DNA of 64,000 bases from Bacteroidales bacterium (GTDB taxonomy: Bacteria; Bacteroidota; Bacteroidia; Bacteroidales; UBA932), in NCBI GenBank assembly GCA_015060385.1, contig SUYO01000006.1, forward strand, positions 1 through 64,000, given 5' to 3'. The notes under the pieces were generated by a model. That model ran no database searches. It was not told where the DNA came from and saw nothing but the letters and a program-made list of their open reading frames with translations. The translations under genes were made by a program, and so were the position numbers. Shown here in pieces: positions 47,241-57,200 of the stretch. Position 1 is the first letter of the stretch, and each line of letters starts with the position of its first letter.

Positions 47241-50093
47241 ATGAAAAGGATCCTTTTTACGCTTCTTGCCATGACTGCATTCCTTGCGGTCGGATGTCAG
47301 GAGCCTTTACCGGAGTTCAATGTTACTCCTGCAATTCTCGAGTTTGACGGCAATGCCGGAACCCAGACTGTTTCTGTGACTGCAGGTGACACTTGGGTTG
47401 TCAAGATCAGTGAAGATGCCGGCTGGCTCACCAGCTCGAAGACCTTCGGCAAGTCTTCCGCAAATGTGGACATAACGGTGACAGCCAACGGATCTGTGCC
47501 ACGTTCTACAGAACTTCAGTTCGCCTGCGACGGACAGATCGTCAAGGTTACCGTAAATCAGGCTGCCGGTGATGCACAGGGAACTGTGGAGAAGGGAGAA
47601 TACTATCCTGATCCAGCATCAGGCATCGAGGTGGATCCGGTATGTCCTGATGCCGACAAGCCATGTACGATCATATTCAAGCCTGCGGCAGGCAATCCTC
47701 TGTACGGCTATTCCGGCGAACTTTACGGTCATTTCGGCGTAGTGGTAGAAGGTGAGTGGGCGTTTGTTCCGAGCGATTGGGGAGTGGCCGATGAGAAGGT
47801 GCATTTCAAGAAGGTTGCCGACAATCATTGGGAATTGAAGATGGAACCGTCCGTGCGTGAATATTTCCAGAGCGGTGAGACTCCTGTAACCAGGATTGCC
47901 CTCATCGTCAGGACCGAGGACGGAAACACCAAGAGCCACGATGCCGACCAGTTCTGTTCTGTGATTGACAACAAATATCAGGCAGAGGAATTCAATCCTG
48001 AAGTCGTGACCAAGAAGATGCCTGAGGGAGTTCAGCACGGCATCAACTATAACGAAGACAACTCTGTGACTTTCGTGCTGTATGACCAGGATAAGTCGAA
48101 GCAGCGCCACAAGTATTGCTATATCGTAGGTGACTGGAACGGATGGGAACGCAAGGATGAGGGTGCTATGTTCTGGGATGGCTCACAGGGCTGCTGGTGG
48201 ATAACCCTTGACGGCTTTGAAACAGATAAGGAGTACCGTTTCCAGTATCGCCTCGGCACTTCCGGTGGTGGAGACATTTATGTCAGCGACCCTTATACAG
48301 AAATCGTATATGACGAGTGGAACGATCAGTATATAGACGGTGTTCCTGCCTTCCCTGAAGGAGCGAGGGCCCTTGTGTCTGCCTTCCAGATAGACAGGCC
48401 TTCATACAGCTGGAAGAACTCCGATTTCAAGGTAGAGGACAGGAATGACCTTGTCATCTATGAGATGCTCTTCCGTGACTTCACGACCTCACAGGACATT
48501 GCAGGTGCGATGGAGCAGCTTGACTATATCGAGGACCTTGGCGTGACTGCTGTCCAGCTCATGCCTATCCAGGAATTTGACGGAAACCTCAGCTGGGGAT
48601 ACAACCCTAACCACTGGTTTGCCCTCGACAAGTATTACGGAACACGCGAGCAGTACAAGGAGTTCATCGACGAATGTCATGGAAGGGGCATCGCAGTCAT
48701 CGTGGATGTGGTTTACAACCATGCTACAGGTTCCCATCCATGGGCCAAGATGTGGTGGAGCGGCAGTGCGACTGCCGAGAACAATCCGTTCTTCAATGTC
48801 GTAGCGATGCACGAGTTCAATGTCTATCACGACATGAACCACGAGAACGAGATGGTCAAGGAGCATGTAAAGAGAAGCCTCGAGTACCTCCTTACCGAAT
48901 ATGACGTGGACGGATTCCGTTTCGACCTTACAAAGGGATTCACTCAGAACAACACCCTTGGTGATGTCGGAGCATGGGGAAGGAAGGATGAATCACGAAT
49001 AGCTATCCTGAAGGGTTATGCAGACCATATCTGGTCGGTGAATGAGGATGCTGTCGTGATATTCGAGCATCTGTCTGACTGGGATGAGGAGAAGATTCTT
49101 GCCGAGCACGGAATGCAGCTCTGGAGGAATGTGAACCACGAGTACCGTACGGCTGTGACCGGAGGTACGGGTGATTTCACCAACATGTATTCGACAGCTC
49201 CTTTCGGCGGCTTTGTAGGATATATGGAAAGCCATGACGAGGAACGTCTCTGCTACGGTGCCGGCGAGGATGCATCTGCGATTACCTGGGGTGTGATCGG
49301 TCTCGGAGATGACTGGAACAATGACAAGAAGATGTCTGCAGACGGGGTCTTCTATGTAGCAAAGAACGTCAAGGTAGTGGAGGGTGACCGTTTCAAGATC
49401 CGCAAGGCTGGGGAATGGAATGATTCATACAACTACGGAGCTTCTACCGACAAGTACAAGCTCACCGTAGGAAAGGGTTATGTTATGACCAACGGAAGCG
49501 GATCAAAGGATATGTATGTGCCTGCTGCAGGAACATATGACATCTACTTCTGTCCTGCCGTGGAGACTGTCTGGATGATGGCTGCAGGCGAGAGACCGGA
49601 GGAGCCGGAGATTTCAGGAGGGGAGAGCGAGAGTGCCCATGCAGTTACAATGCGCCGTGCGGGTGCCTCTGCAGCATTCTTCCTCACCGTTCCGGGCCCT
49701 AAGATGATCTGGCAGTTCGGTGAGATCGGATATGACTACTCTATCGAGCATAACGGACGCACAGGTGAGAAGCCTGTGGTTACAGCCGAATATATGGCGG
49801 ATCCTGCACGCAAGGCCCTTTATGACACTTATGCGATGCTTCTTAAGTTCCGCCGCGAGAATCCTCGTTTCTTCGACAAGGACGCTAAGTTCGAGTGGAC
49901 ACCTAAGGGAGCCGTAAAGACCATCACATGTACAGTTGACGGAAAGACTTTCCATGTCGTAGGAAACTTCGGCAAGACAAATGCTGCTTATAACGTGCCT
50001 TCAGGTTCATGGACCGACTATATCAACGGCGGTTCAGTTGCAGGAAGCGTAACTCTCAAGCAGGGTGAATTCAAACTTCTGACAAACTTTTAA
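47241..50093 (+). CDS. GH13 alpha-amylase lipoprotein with BACON-like N-domain and SusE-like insert in catalytic domain
   Basis: Lipobox LAVGCQEP; VTPAILEFDGNAGTQTVSVTAGDTWVVKISEDAGWL (BACON-like); GH13 motifs VIVDVVYNHATG, DGFRFDLTKGF, FEHLSDWDEE, YMESHDEERL. Confidence 0.93.
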   Translation: MKRILFTLLAMTAFLAVGCQEPLPEFNVTPAILEFDGNAGTQTVSVTAGDTWVVKISEDAGWLTSSKTFGKSSANVDITVTANGSVPRSTELQFACDGQIVKVTVNQAAGDAQGTVEKGEYYPDPASGIEVDPVCPDADKPCTIIFKPAAGNPLYGYSGELYGHFGVVVEGEWAFVPSDWGVADEKVHFKKVADNHWELKMEPSVREYFQSGETPVTRIALIVRTEDGNTKSHDADQFCSVIDNKYQAEEFNPEVVTKKMPEGVQHGINYNEDNSVTFVLYDQDKSKQRHKYCYIVGDWNGWERKDEGAMFWDGSQGCWWITLDGFETDKEYRFQYRLGTSGGGDIYVSDPYTEIVYDEWNDQYIDGVPAFPEGARALVSAFQIDRPSYSWKNSDFKVEDRNDLVIYEMLFRDFTTSQDIAGAMEQLDYIEDLGVTAVQLMPIQEFDGNLSWGYNPNHWFALDKYYGTREQYKEFIDECHGRGIAVIVDVVYNHATGSHPWAKMWWSGSATAENNPFFNVVAMHEFNVYHDMNHENEMVKEHVKRSLEYLLTEYDVDGFRFDLTKGFTQNNTLGDVGAWGRKDESRIAILKGYADHIWSVNEDAVVIFEHLSDWDEEKILAEHGMQLWRNVNHEYRTAVTGGTGDFTNMYSTAPFGGFVGYMESHDEERLCYGAGEDASAITWGVIGLGDDWNNDKKMSADGVFYVAKNVKVVEGDRFKIRKAGEWNDSYNYGASTDKYKLTVGKGYVMTNGSGSKDMYVPAAGTYDIYFCPAVETVWMMAAGERPEEPEISGGESESAHAVTMRRAGASAAFFLTVPGPKMIWQFGEIGYDYSIEHNGRTGEKPVVTAEYMADPARKALYDTYAMLLKFRRENPRFFDKDAKFEWTPKGAVKTITCTVDGKTFHVVGNFGKTNAAYNVPSGSWTDYINGGSVAGSVTLKQGEFKLLTNF

Positions 50094-50100
50094 ACTATAT

Positions 50101-52503
50101 ATGAAACTTAATTTAAGCATCGAATACAGGACAAACTGGGGCGAAGAGATCGTCCTTTGTCTTGGCGGAAAACGTTATCCTCTCTCTTATGTCGCGGAGG
50201 GAATATGGACGGGTGAAGTTGCCCGTTTCAATCCGGAGAAGGCTTCCGAATACACTTATGAGGTCATGCGCGATGGCGTGACCATCCGCAAGGAGTGGAA
50301 GAAGCACATCCTTGCCCTTCCGGCGGATACCAAGGTGAAGGTCGTGAACATCTACGACAGATGGAACGACCGTCCTGCGGATTCTCCTTTCTACTCGTCG
50401 GCATTCACCGACGCTATCTTCGGCAGAAAGGCAGCGAAGAACGCTGCGGCTCCGAAGGTAGCCAATGTAGTGCTCCAGGTGTCGGTACCATCCCTTCGTC
50501 CGAACGAGGTGCTGGCCATCGCCGGCAGCGGAAAGGCGATGAAGGAATGGACAAAGGTCATACCTTTCGATGAGAGCAATTTCCCTGTATGGACACTGCC
50601 GCTCAATGTTACCGAGCCGTTCTCATACAAGATTCTCGTGGCTGACAGGAAGACCCTTGCGCCGATCGCATGGGAGGACGGGGAGAACAGATGGTTCCTC
50701 AATGTTCCGGAAAAAGGCGAGATGACTGTAGAGGCTGATGCCCAGGTACGTTTCAGCGGCCGTGACTGGAAGGGTGCAGGTACTGCAATCCCTGTGTTCG
50801 CCCTCCGCACCGAGGATGACTTCGGAGTGGGTGAGTTCTACGATCTCAAGAAGATGGTCGACTGGGCGGCTGCAACCGGACAGAGCATCCTCCAGCTTCT
50901 CCCTATCAACGATACCACAATGCTCCACACATGGGAGGATTCGTATCCATACAATCCGAACTCTACATTTGCCCTCCACCCTCAGTTCCTGCATCTTCCT
51001 GCAGTGGGCGTGAAGGTCGATGAGGACTACAAGGCTCTTCAGGCTGAGCTCAATTCTCTTGCCCAGATAGATTACGAAAGGGTCAACAACCTCAAGATCG
51101 AGCTCCTCTATCAGGCTTACGGCAAGACCTTCAAGAAACTTTCGGCTACAGCAAGGTATCAGGAGTTCGTCGAGAAGAACGGCTTCTGGCTCCTTCCTTA
51201 CGCTGCCTTCTGTGTACTCCGTGACCAGAACAGGACTCCGGACTTCACACAGTGGAAGGGTTATGCAAAATACAATAAGAAGAAGATCGCAGCCTTCTGC
51301 GAGGAGAACCGCAAGGACATCGACTTCTGGTGCTTCGTGCAGTACCACCTCGATCTCCAGCTTTCGGAGGTATGTGCATATGCACACTCGAAGGGAGTCA
51401 TCTTCAAGGGAGACCTTCCTATCGGAATCAGCCGTACCAGCGTGGACGCATGGCTCTATCCTGAGCTCTTCCACATGGATTCACAGGCAGGAGCACCACC
51501 TGATGCCTTCTCTGCAGACGGTCAGAACTGGGGCTTCCCGACATATAACTGGGAGAAGATGGCAGAAGACGATTTCGCATGGTGGAAGTCCCGCCTTGCG
51601 AAGATGTCGGAATATTTCGATGCCTTCCGTATCGACCATATCCTCGGATTCTTCCGCATATGGGAGATCCCTATGTGGACCAGGAGCGGTCTGAACGGAT
51701 ACTTCAACCCTGCCCTTCCTTTCCCTGCACATGAACTTCAGGGCCAGGGCTTCGATGTGAACGACTTCGACCTCTTCCTGCAGGATCCTCGTCAGGAGTG
51801 TCACTACCATCCGAAGATCGGTGCCCGTGACACACATTCATACCGTTGCCTCGACGCATACCGCCGTGCGGCCTTCGACCGTCTCTACGACGACTTCTTC
51901 TATCGCCGCAACAACGAGTTCTGGAAGGACAAGGCCATGATGAAGCTCCCTGCCCTGCTCGACTCGACAGGAATGCTTGCCTGCGGAGAGGACCTTGGAA
52001 TGATCCCGGCTACCGTGCCTCAGGTTATGTCAGACCTCAGGATCCTTTCCCTCGAGATCCAGCGCATGCCTAAGTCCATACATGACAACTTTGCAAATCC
52101 TGCATGGTATCCTTACCTTTCGGTATGTACCACTTCGACCCACGACATGAACCCTATCCGTGCATGGTGGGAGGAGGACCGTCAGGTTACCGAACAGTTC
52201 TGGCATGAGATGCTCGGAGGACAGGGAGATGCCCCTTACTACTGCGAGCCGTGGATCTGCCGCCAGATCCTCGACCAGCACCTCTGGTCTCCGGCTATGC
52301 TGACTGTGCTTCCGCTTCAGGACTGGCTCTCGATGGACCCTGCGCTCCGTCGCCAGAACCCTAACGACGAGAGGATCAATGTACCTGCAAACTCACGCCA
52401 TTACTGGCGCTACCGTATGCACCTTACAGTTGAGAAGCTCGCTTCATCCGCAGAGTTCAACGAAACCCTCAGCGGCATGATCGCGGCTTCCGGCCGAAAG
52501 TAG
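50101..52503 (+). CDS. malQ: 4-alpha-glucanotransferase (GH77) with N-terminal CBM20-like modules
   Basis: FALRTEDDFGVGEFYDLKKMVDWAAATGQSILQLLPINDTT, FRIDHILGFFRIWEIP, LACGEDLGMIPATVPQVM, CTTSTHDMNPIRAWWEED. Confidence 0.95.
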   Translation: MKLNLSIEYRTNWGEEIVLCLGGKRYPLSYVAEGIWTGEVARFNPEKASEYTYEVMRDGVTIRKEWKKHILALPADTKVKVVNIYDRWNDRPADSPFYSSAFTDAIFGRKAAKNAAAPKVANVVLQVSVPSLRPNEVLAIAGSGKAMKEWTKVIPFDESNFPVWTLPLNVTEPFSYKILVADRKTLAPIAWEDGENRWFLNVPEKGEMTVEADAQVRFSGRDWKGAGTAIPVFALRTEDDFGVGEFYDLKKMVDWAAATGQSILQLLPINDTTMLHTWEDSYPYNPNSTFALHPQFLHLPAVGVKVDEDYKALQAELNSLAQIDYERVNNLKIELLYQAYGKTFKKLSATARYQEFVEKNGFWLLPYAAFCVLRDQNRTPDFTQWKGYAKYNKKKIAAFCEENRKDIDFWCFVQYHLDLQLSEVCAYAHSKGVIFKGDLPIGISRTSVDAWLYPELFHMDSQAGAPPDAFSADGQNWGFPTYNWEKMAEDDFAWWKSRLAKMSEYFDAFRIDHILGFFRIWEIPMWTRSGLNGYFNPALPFPAHELQGQGFDVNDFDLFLQDPRQECHYHPKIGARDTHSYRCLDAYRRAAFDRLYDDFFYRRNNEFWKDKAMMKLPALLDSTGMLACGEDLGMIPATVPQVMSDLRILSLEIQRMPKSIHDNFANPAWYPYLSVCTTSTHDMNPIRAWWEEDRQVTEQFWHEMLGGQGDAPYYCEPWICRQILDQHLWSPAMLTVLPLQDWLSMDPALRRQNPNDERINVPANSRHYWRYRMHLTVEKLASSAEFNETLSGMIAASGRK

Positions 52504-52515
52504 GTGGAATCATGA

Positions 52516-52568
52516 AAAGCATCAGCGGGTGGGCGGAACACGGCGTTCCGCCCACCCGCTGATGCTTT
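52516..52568 (+). terminator. Very long perfect hairpin downstream of malQ
   Basis: AAAGCATCAGCGGGTGGGCGGAAC-acggc-GTTCCGCCCACCCGCTGATGCTTT: 24-bp perfect stem. Confidence 0.85.
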
Positions 52569-52575
52569 CGGCATA

Positions 52576-52708
52576 CTTGTCCGGAAACCCCTGCTCAAAT
52601 CCGGACAAGTCAACCTTTTGCGCATGTTTGTCCGGAAAAACACAGTTTTTTCCGGACAACATGCCTGAATTTGCACTCACGTCCGGATTTCGGGCACTAT
52701 ATCCGGAC
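52576..52708. repeat. Three 51-bp-phased TCCGGA units abutting the RAYT 3' end
   Basis: TCCGGA at 52580/52600, 52631/52651, 52682/52702. Outer arms TTGTCCGGAAA...TTTCCGGACAA; the middle unit has 13-bp perfect arms. Confidence 0.95.
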
Positions 52709-52710
52709 AG

Positions 52711-53643
52711 TCAGCCTATAAACATTTCATTCAACAGAGAAACATCCAGTTTCAACAGCCGTCTGAGCTGCTGGTTGCTTGCATTGTACTTGAAATGCAG
52801 TTCTTTGGCAATCCTTATCCTTTGGTCAGGAGAAAGGGCTGACAATTGTCTTACATTGAATTCCTCTGCAGAATATCTTGAGGCAACAGCATAGAGCTCA
52901 TCATCAGTGAGGAACACGGTGTCTTTCAGCCTGGATGCAATCTCACTGAATGCTTCGACATTTTTAGTAAGAGAGTTGAAGTAACTTCGGGGATCGTTGA
53001 AGAGACTCTCGCCGAGACTTACATCGCAGAACGATGGGATATATGCTCTTTCACCGTGAAATTTCAGAGCCCCTAACCTTGAGATGTCTCTTACATGTGC
53101 ATATGCCCTTCTGCTGTCATATGTGAGGTCATTGAAGCTGACTGCGGGTATGGATTTCAACAAAGGGTTGAAGTAGGCAATGCCGCTGCCCCACGGATAA
53201 TTATATGGTGTATATGATGACTGTGATACATATGCATTCCTATGAGTGTATATGATTTCGTTTCTAAGTGCTCTAAGATCCTCTATCGGAATTATTTCGG
53301 CCGTGAAGCTCTCCCAGTCAATTATGCGCCCGGACCGTCTGAAGATCCGTTTCATCCTTCCCTTGAAGTCTTCAAACAGTCCCATACATGCTTCCTTCTG
53401 TCCGCAAAGTATCTTGTGGACATGGTTTGACATCAGTTCGAAGGCAACGATTCTGACGCCAGGCTTCCTGCATGCTGATACGGACAGCAGGTTCATGCCT
53501 AAGTCAAAGTCTGTCCCTGATGTGAAGATATTCTGCATCTTTGTCCCATCTGTGCACAGATGCCAGAATGGTCCTTCCTGTAAAAACAGGGCTTCGCATA
53601 TCCTTTCCTTCTCAGCGAAGGAAAGCGATTGATTGTATTTCAT
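52711..53643 (-). CDS. REP-associated tyrosine transposase (RAYT; Y1/HUH transposase with C-terminal HTH-like region)
   Basis: VAFELMSNHVHKILCG (HUH), EIIYTHRNAYVSQSSYTPYNYPWGSG (Y1 Tyr and RAYT-like YPW motif), C-terminal SPDQRIRIAKELHFKYNASNQQLRRLLKLDVSLL. Start placed at 53643 because upstream codons are repeat readthrough. Confidence 0.85.
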   Translation of the reverse strand: MKYNQSLSFAEKERICEALFLQEGPFWHLCTDGTKMQNIFTSGTDFDLGMNLLSVSACRKPGVRIVAFELMSNHVHKILCGQKEACMGLFEDFKGRMKRIFRRSGRIIDWESFTAEIIPIEDLRALRNEIIYTHRNAYVSQSSYTPYNYPWGSGIAYFNPLLKSIPAVSFNDLTYDSRRAYAHVRDISRLGALKFHGERAYIPSFCDVSLGESLFNDPRSYFNSLTKNVEAFSEIASRLKDTVFLTDDELYAVASRYSAEEFNVRQLSALSPDQRIRIAKELHFKYNASNQQLRRLLKLDVSLLNEMFIG

Positions 53644-53660
53644 ATTATAGTGGATTTTAG

Positions 53661-53737
53661 TCCGGGAATCAGTTTGTTTTTCCGGATATACGATAGAAAG
53701 TTGGAGTGTTGTCCGGATTTTAGTGGCTGTTTCCGGA
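53661..53737. repeat. Two 51-bp-phased units upstream of the RAYT start
   Basis: TCCGG(G/A) at 53661/53681 and 53712/53732. Confidence 0.92.
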
Positions 53738-53743
53738 TAGACT

Positions 53744-53983
53744 TCATACAGGCAACCTTTGAATGTCATGTTGGCTCCGGAACGGACGTCTTAGTTTCAG
53801 ACGGGTCCTGTCAAATCCATAAAGTCTTGCAAATAATTCAACTGCATCCCTGAGAGTCCATGCAGATGCAACTTCCATGTTTTCATCACTCAGATGATAG
53901 ACAGTATATGCAGTATGAGGCTCCATGGATTCCCGCTCGATCGTCTGCACTGTCTTAACGTTAAGATAAATATCCATGATCAT
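53744..53983 (-). CDS. Small hypothetical protein upstream of RAYT (79 aa)
   Basis: MEPHTAYTVYHLSDENMEVASAWTLRDAVELFARLYGFDRTRLKLRRPF has protein-like composition and is not antisense to another gene; same strand as RAYT. Confidence 0.45.
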   Translation of the reverse strand: MIMDIYLNVKTVQTIERESMEPHTAYTVYHLSDENMEVASAWTLRDAVELFARLYGFDRTRLKLRRPFRSQHDIQRLPV

Positions 53984-54087
53984 ATGTGTTAAGAATGTTC
54001 ATATGCCATTTGATCGTGGATGGCGAACCAGAAGAGTTCAATGACAGTTCAAATGTACCATTAAAAAATTAATTCCCAAGTCCTCCA

Positions 54088-54217
54088 GCCGTGAAATCAG
54101 TCAAATTTCCGGAGAAAAATACTTTTGAACCTATGTTGTCCGGAATCTGTCAGGAATTTCCGGACAAATGTGCTGAAAAGAGGGTTCTATCCGGTTAATG
54201 CTTATGTTTTCCGGACA
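54088..54217. repeat. Three 51-bp-phased units upstream of susC copy 2
   Basis: Boxes at 54088 (GCCG)/54108, 54139/54159, 54190/54210. Confidence 0.92.
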
Positions 54218-54289
54218 AGATGCTGCCATTGGTCCGAGGATTGCCTTGAAGTCCGTGCGATAATTTTGAATAATTATAAACGGACTTAT

Positions 54290-57200
54290 ATGAACAGGTT
54301 TTTAATCATATGCGTCGTCGCTGCACTTTCATGTGCGGGCGGCGCTGATGCATCCGCCCGGAAGGCACGGGTGACAAAGATAAGCAGCAGCCTGTATGCA
54401 GGCTATGAGGTGTCCGGTACTGTCATGGATGAACTCGGTCCCGTTATGGGTGCGGCAATAATAGAAACCGGCACATCGAACGGAACAGTAACCGACGAGG
54501 ACGGACATTTCTCACTGATTGTGGCCGGTCCTATGGCAGAGGTCGAAATAAGCTGCATCGGCTATGCTCCCCAAAGATTCGAGGCTGCTTCGGTTCCCCA
54601 TACCATAGTTCTTAAGGAGGACTCCGAATTCCTGGACGAAGTCGTGGTCATCGGTTACGGTACCGTCAAGAAGGATGACCTTACAGGATCGATTTCGGCA
54701 ATCAAGGCTGAAGACCTCAACAGAGGTGCCGTGGTCAATGCACAGGACATGCTCAAGGGCAAGGTCGCAGGTGTGCTGATCACTCCCGGCGACGGCGGAC
54801 CGGGCTCTGGTTCGCGCATAAGGATCAGAGGTTCGGCCTCGCTGAACGCCTCCAATGACCCGCTCATCGTGATCGACGGCGTGCCTGTGGCACAGGGCGC
54901 GGGAGGGGCGATGTCAAATCCCCTTGACCTGCTGAATCCCAACGATATAGATTCATTCACCGTCCTCAAGGATGCATCTGCAGCAGCCATCTACGGCTCA
55001 AGAGCTTCAAACGGAGTAATCCTTATCACTACCAGAAAGGGCATGGGAGGAAAGCCCAAGGTAAGCTACAGCGGCTCTTTCAGCCTCCAGAATCCGTCGA
55101 GGAAGGTTCCGGTCATGTCTCCTTCGGAAGTGATGGACTTCTATGCGGAGGTATTCCCTGCAGGCACTGCCACGGGCGACCGTATAAGGGAACTTGCCGG
55201 AAGTTCGCAGACCGACTGGCAGGACCTTGTGTTCCGCACGGCCTTCGCCACGGAGCATAACGTCAGCGTTCGCGGAAACATCGACAACCGCATGCCTTAC
55301 CGCGGTTCCGTAAGCTATTCCGGTCAGCAGGGTACCCTCAAGGAGTCCAGATATGACAGGGGAACCATAGACCTCAACGCCTCTCCCGATTTCCTTGACA
55401 AGCACCTTACCCTGGACCTCAGTGCAAAGGGGGTATATTCGTTTTCTGATTATTCCGACGGAGGAACGGTCGGAAAGGCAGCCTTCTTCAATCCGACTGC
55501 AGCTCCGTACTGGATCAACGCGGACGGAACCATTGACCTCTCCACTACCAACGGTTTCTGGAATTACGGCAACGGAAGAGGAAAGGACTTCAGTCCCAAC
55601 ACACTTGCCGGAGCCAGCCCTCTGTCCATGCTCTATGACAGCATCAGCAATGCCGGATCATACAGGTTCATAGGCAGGATAGGTGCGGACTACAAGGTTC
55701 ATGGCCTGGAAGCCTTGAGCTTCAATGTCAGTGCAAGCCTCGACATCACTCAGACAGACTCCTACAGCGGTGTGCGTCCAGGGTCGTTCCAGGCATATAC
55801 CGATACCGAGAACCTCGGTATCGGCCAGCATACAAAAGGCATAAGCATAAGCCGCAGCCAGGTGTTCGAAGCCTATGCGGACTACAATGAAACCTGGGGC
55901 ATCCACAACCTGGATGTCATGGCCGGATACTCATGGCAGAACAACTGGTGGGGCAGCAGGTATGTGGATTATTTCAATGAAACGAATGAAATCAAGCTCC
56001 TGCCTGGAGAGACAGCAGAGGGAAGGTATTCATGGTCCAAGGCTGAAAATTATCTGATATCATTCTACGGCCGCATCAACTATTCCATCGACTCAAGGTA
56101 CGTGTTCACCTTCACGGCACGCGGCGATGGTTCGAGCAAGTTCGCGAAGGCGCACCGATGGGGCTTCTTCCCATCCGGTGCCTTCGCCTGGAACATGAAG
56201 AAGGAAGGATTCATGGAGGAAGTCAGGAACGTCTCGACCTTGAAGCTCCGTCTTTCCATCGGCCTGACCGGCCAGCAGGACGGCATAGGAAACTACGTGC
56301 ACCTTGCGCGCTACAACATATCAAATGACCCGTACCACCTCTACTACATGGGCGCACCGGGCTTCATTGGCACATTGACCCCGCAGGCATATGATCCGCT
56401 CATAAGGTGGGAGACTACCCTGACATGGAACGCCGGTCTGGACTTCGGATTCTTCAATGACCGTCTCAGCGGAAGTATCGATGCATATGTGCGTGACACA
56501 CAGGATCTTCTGAATTCGGTCCAGATACCTATGGGCTCGAATTTCGGCAACAAGCTGATGACCAACATCGGTTCCATCCGCAACAGGGGACTGGAATTCT
56601 CAATCAGCGGAGTACCCGTGCAGAACTCTGACTGGAGCGTTCAGGCAGGAATCAACGGCACCTTCCAGAGTACGGTCTTCACCAAGCTGAATCCTACCGA
56701 AGACGATAACTACTACATCGAAACCGGCACCATATCCAAAGGCACCGGCGGCTATCTCTGCCGCCAGATGGTAGGATATGAACCGTACACATACTTCCTT
56801 TACAGACAGAAATATGCCCCTGACGGAAGGCCTCTTCAGAACGAGTTCGAGGATCTCGACGGCGACGGAGCCATCACGGAAGGAGACAGGTACATGACAG
56901 GAAAAAGCGCTTCTCCTAAGTTCTATTACGGTCTGAACCTCAAGGTAACCTACAGGAACTGGGATTTCGGACTCAACGGACATGGTTCGGCCGGCACATG
57001 GGTGTTCAATGATTTCGCATCGTCCAACTCTACAGCTTCGCTGGACCTTAATTCTGGAGCCCTGCCAAACCAGGCACGTCTTGTAAGGAAGACCGGCTTC
57101 ACAGCTCCGAACAGCGGACAGCAGTGGTATTCTGACCTTTTCCTTGAGAATGCCTCCTTCTTCCGTCTTGACGACATAAACTTCGGATATACCTTCAGAG

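Noticed and set aside
53644-53769. N-terminal extension of the RAYT ORF
   Set aside because: Readthrough of the upstream repeat units; the conserved protein begins at MKYNQSLSF.
54250-54286. AGTCCGT ... ACGGACT inverted repeat in the susC copy 2 leader
   Set aside because: Only 7-bp arms with a long AT loop; could be chance.
54125-54289. N-terminal extension of SusC copy 2
   Set aside because: Encoded by the repeat array; a normal signal peptide starts at the ATG at 54290.
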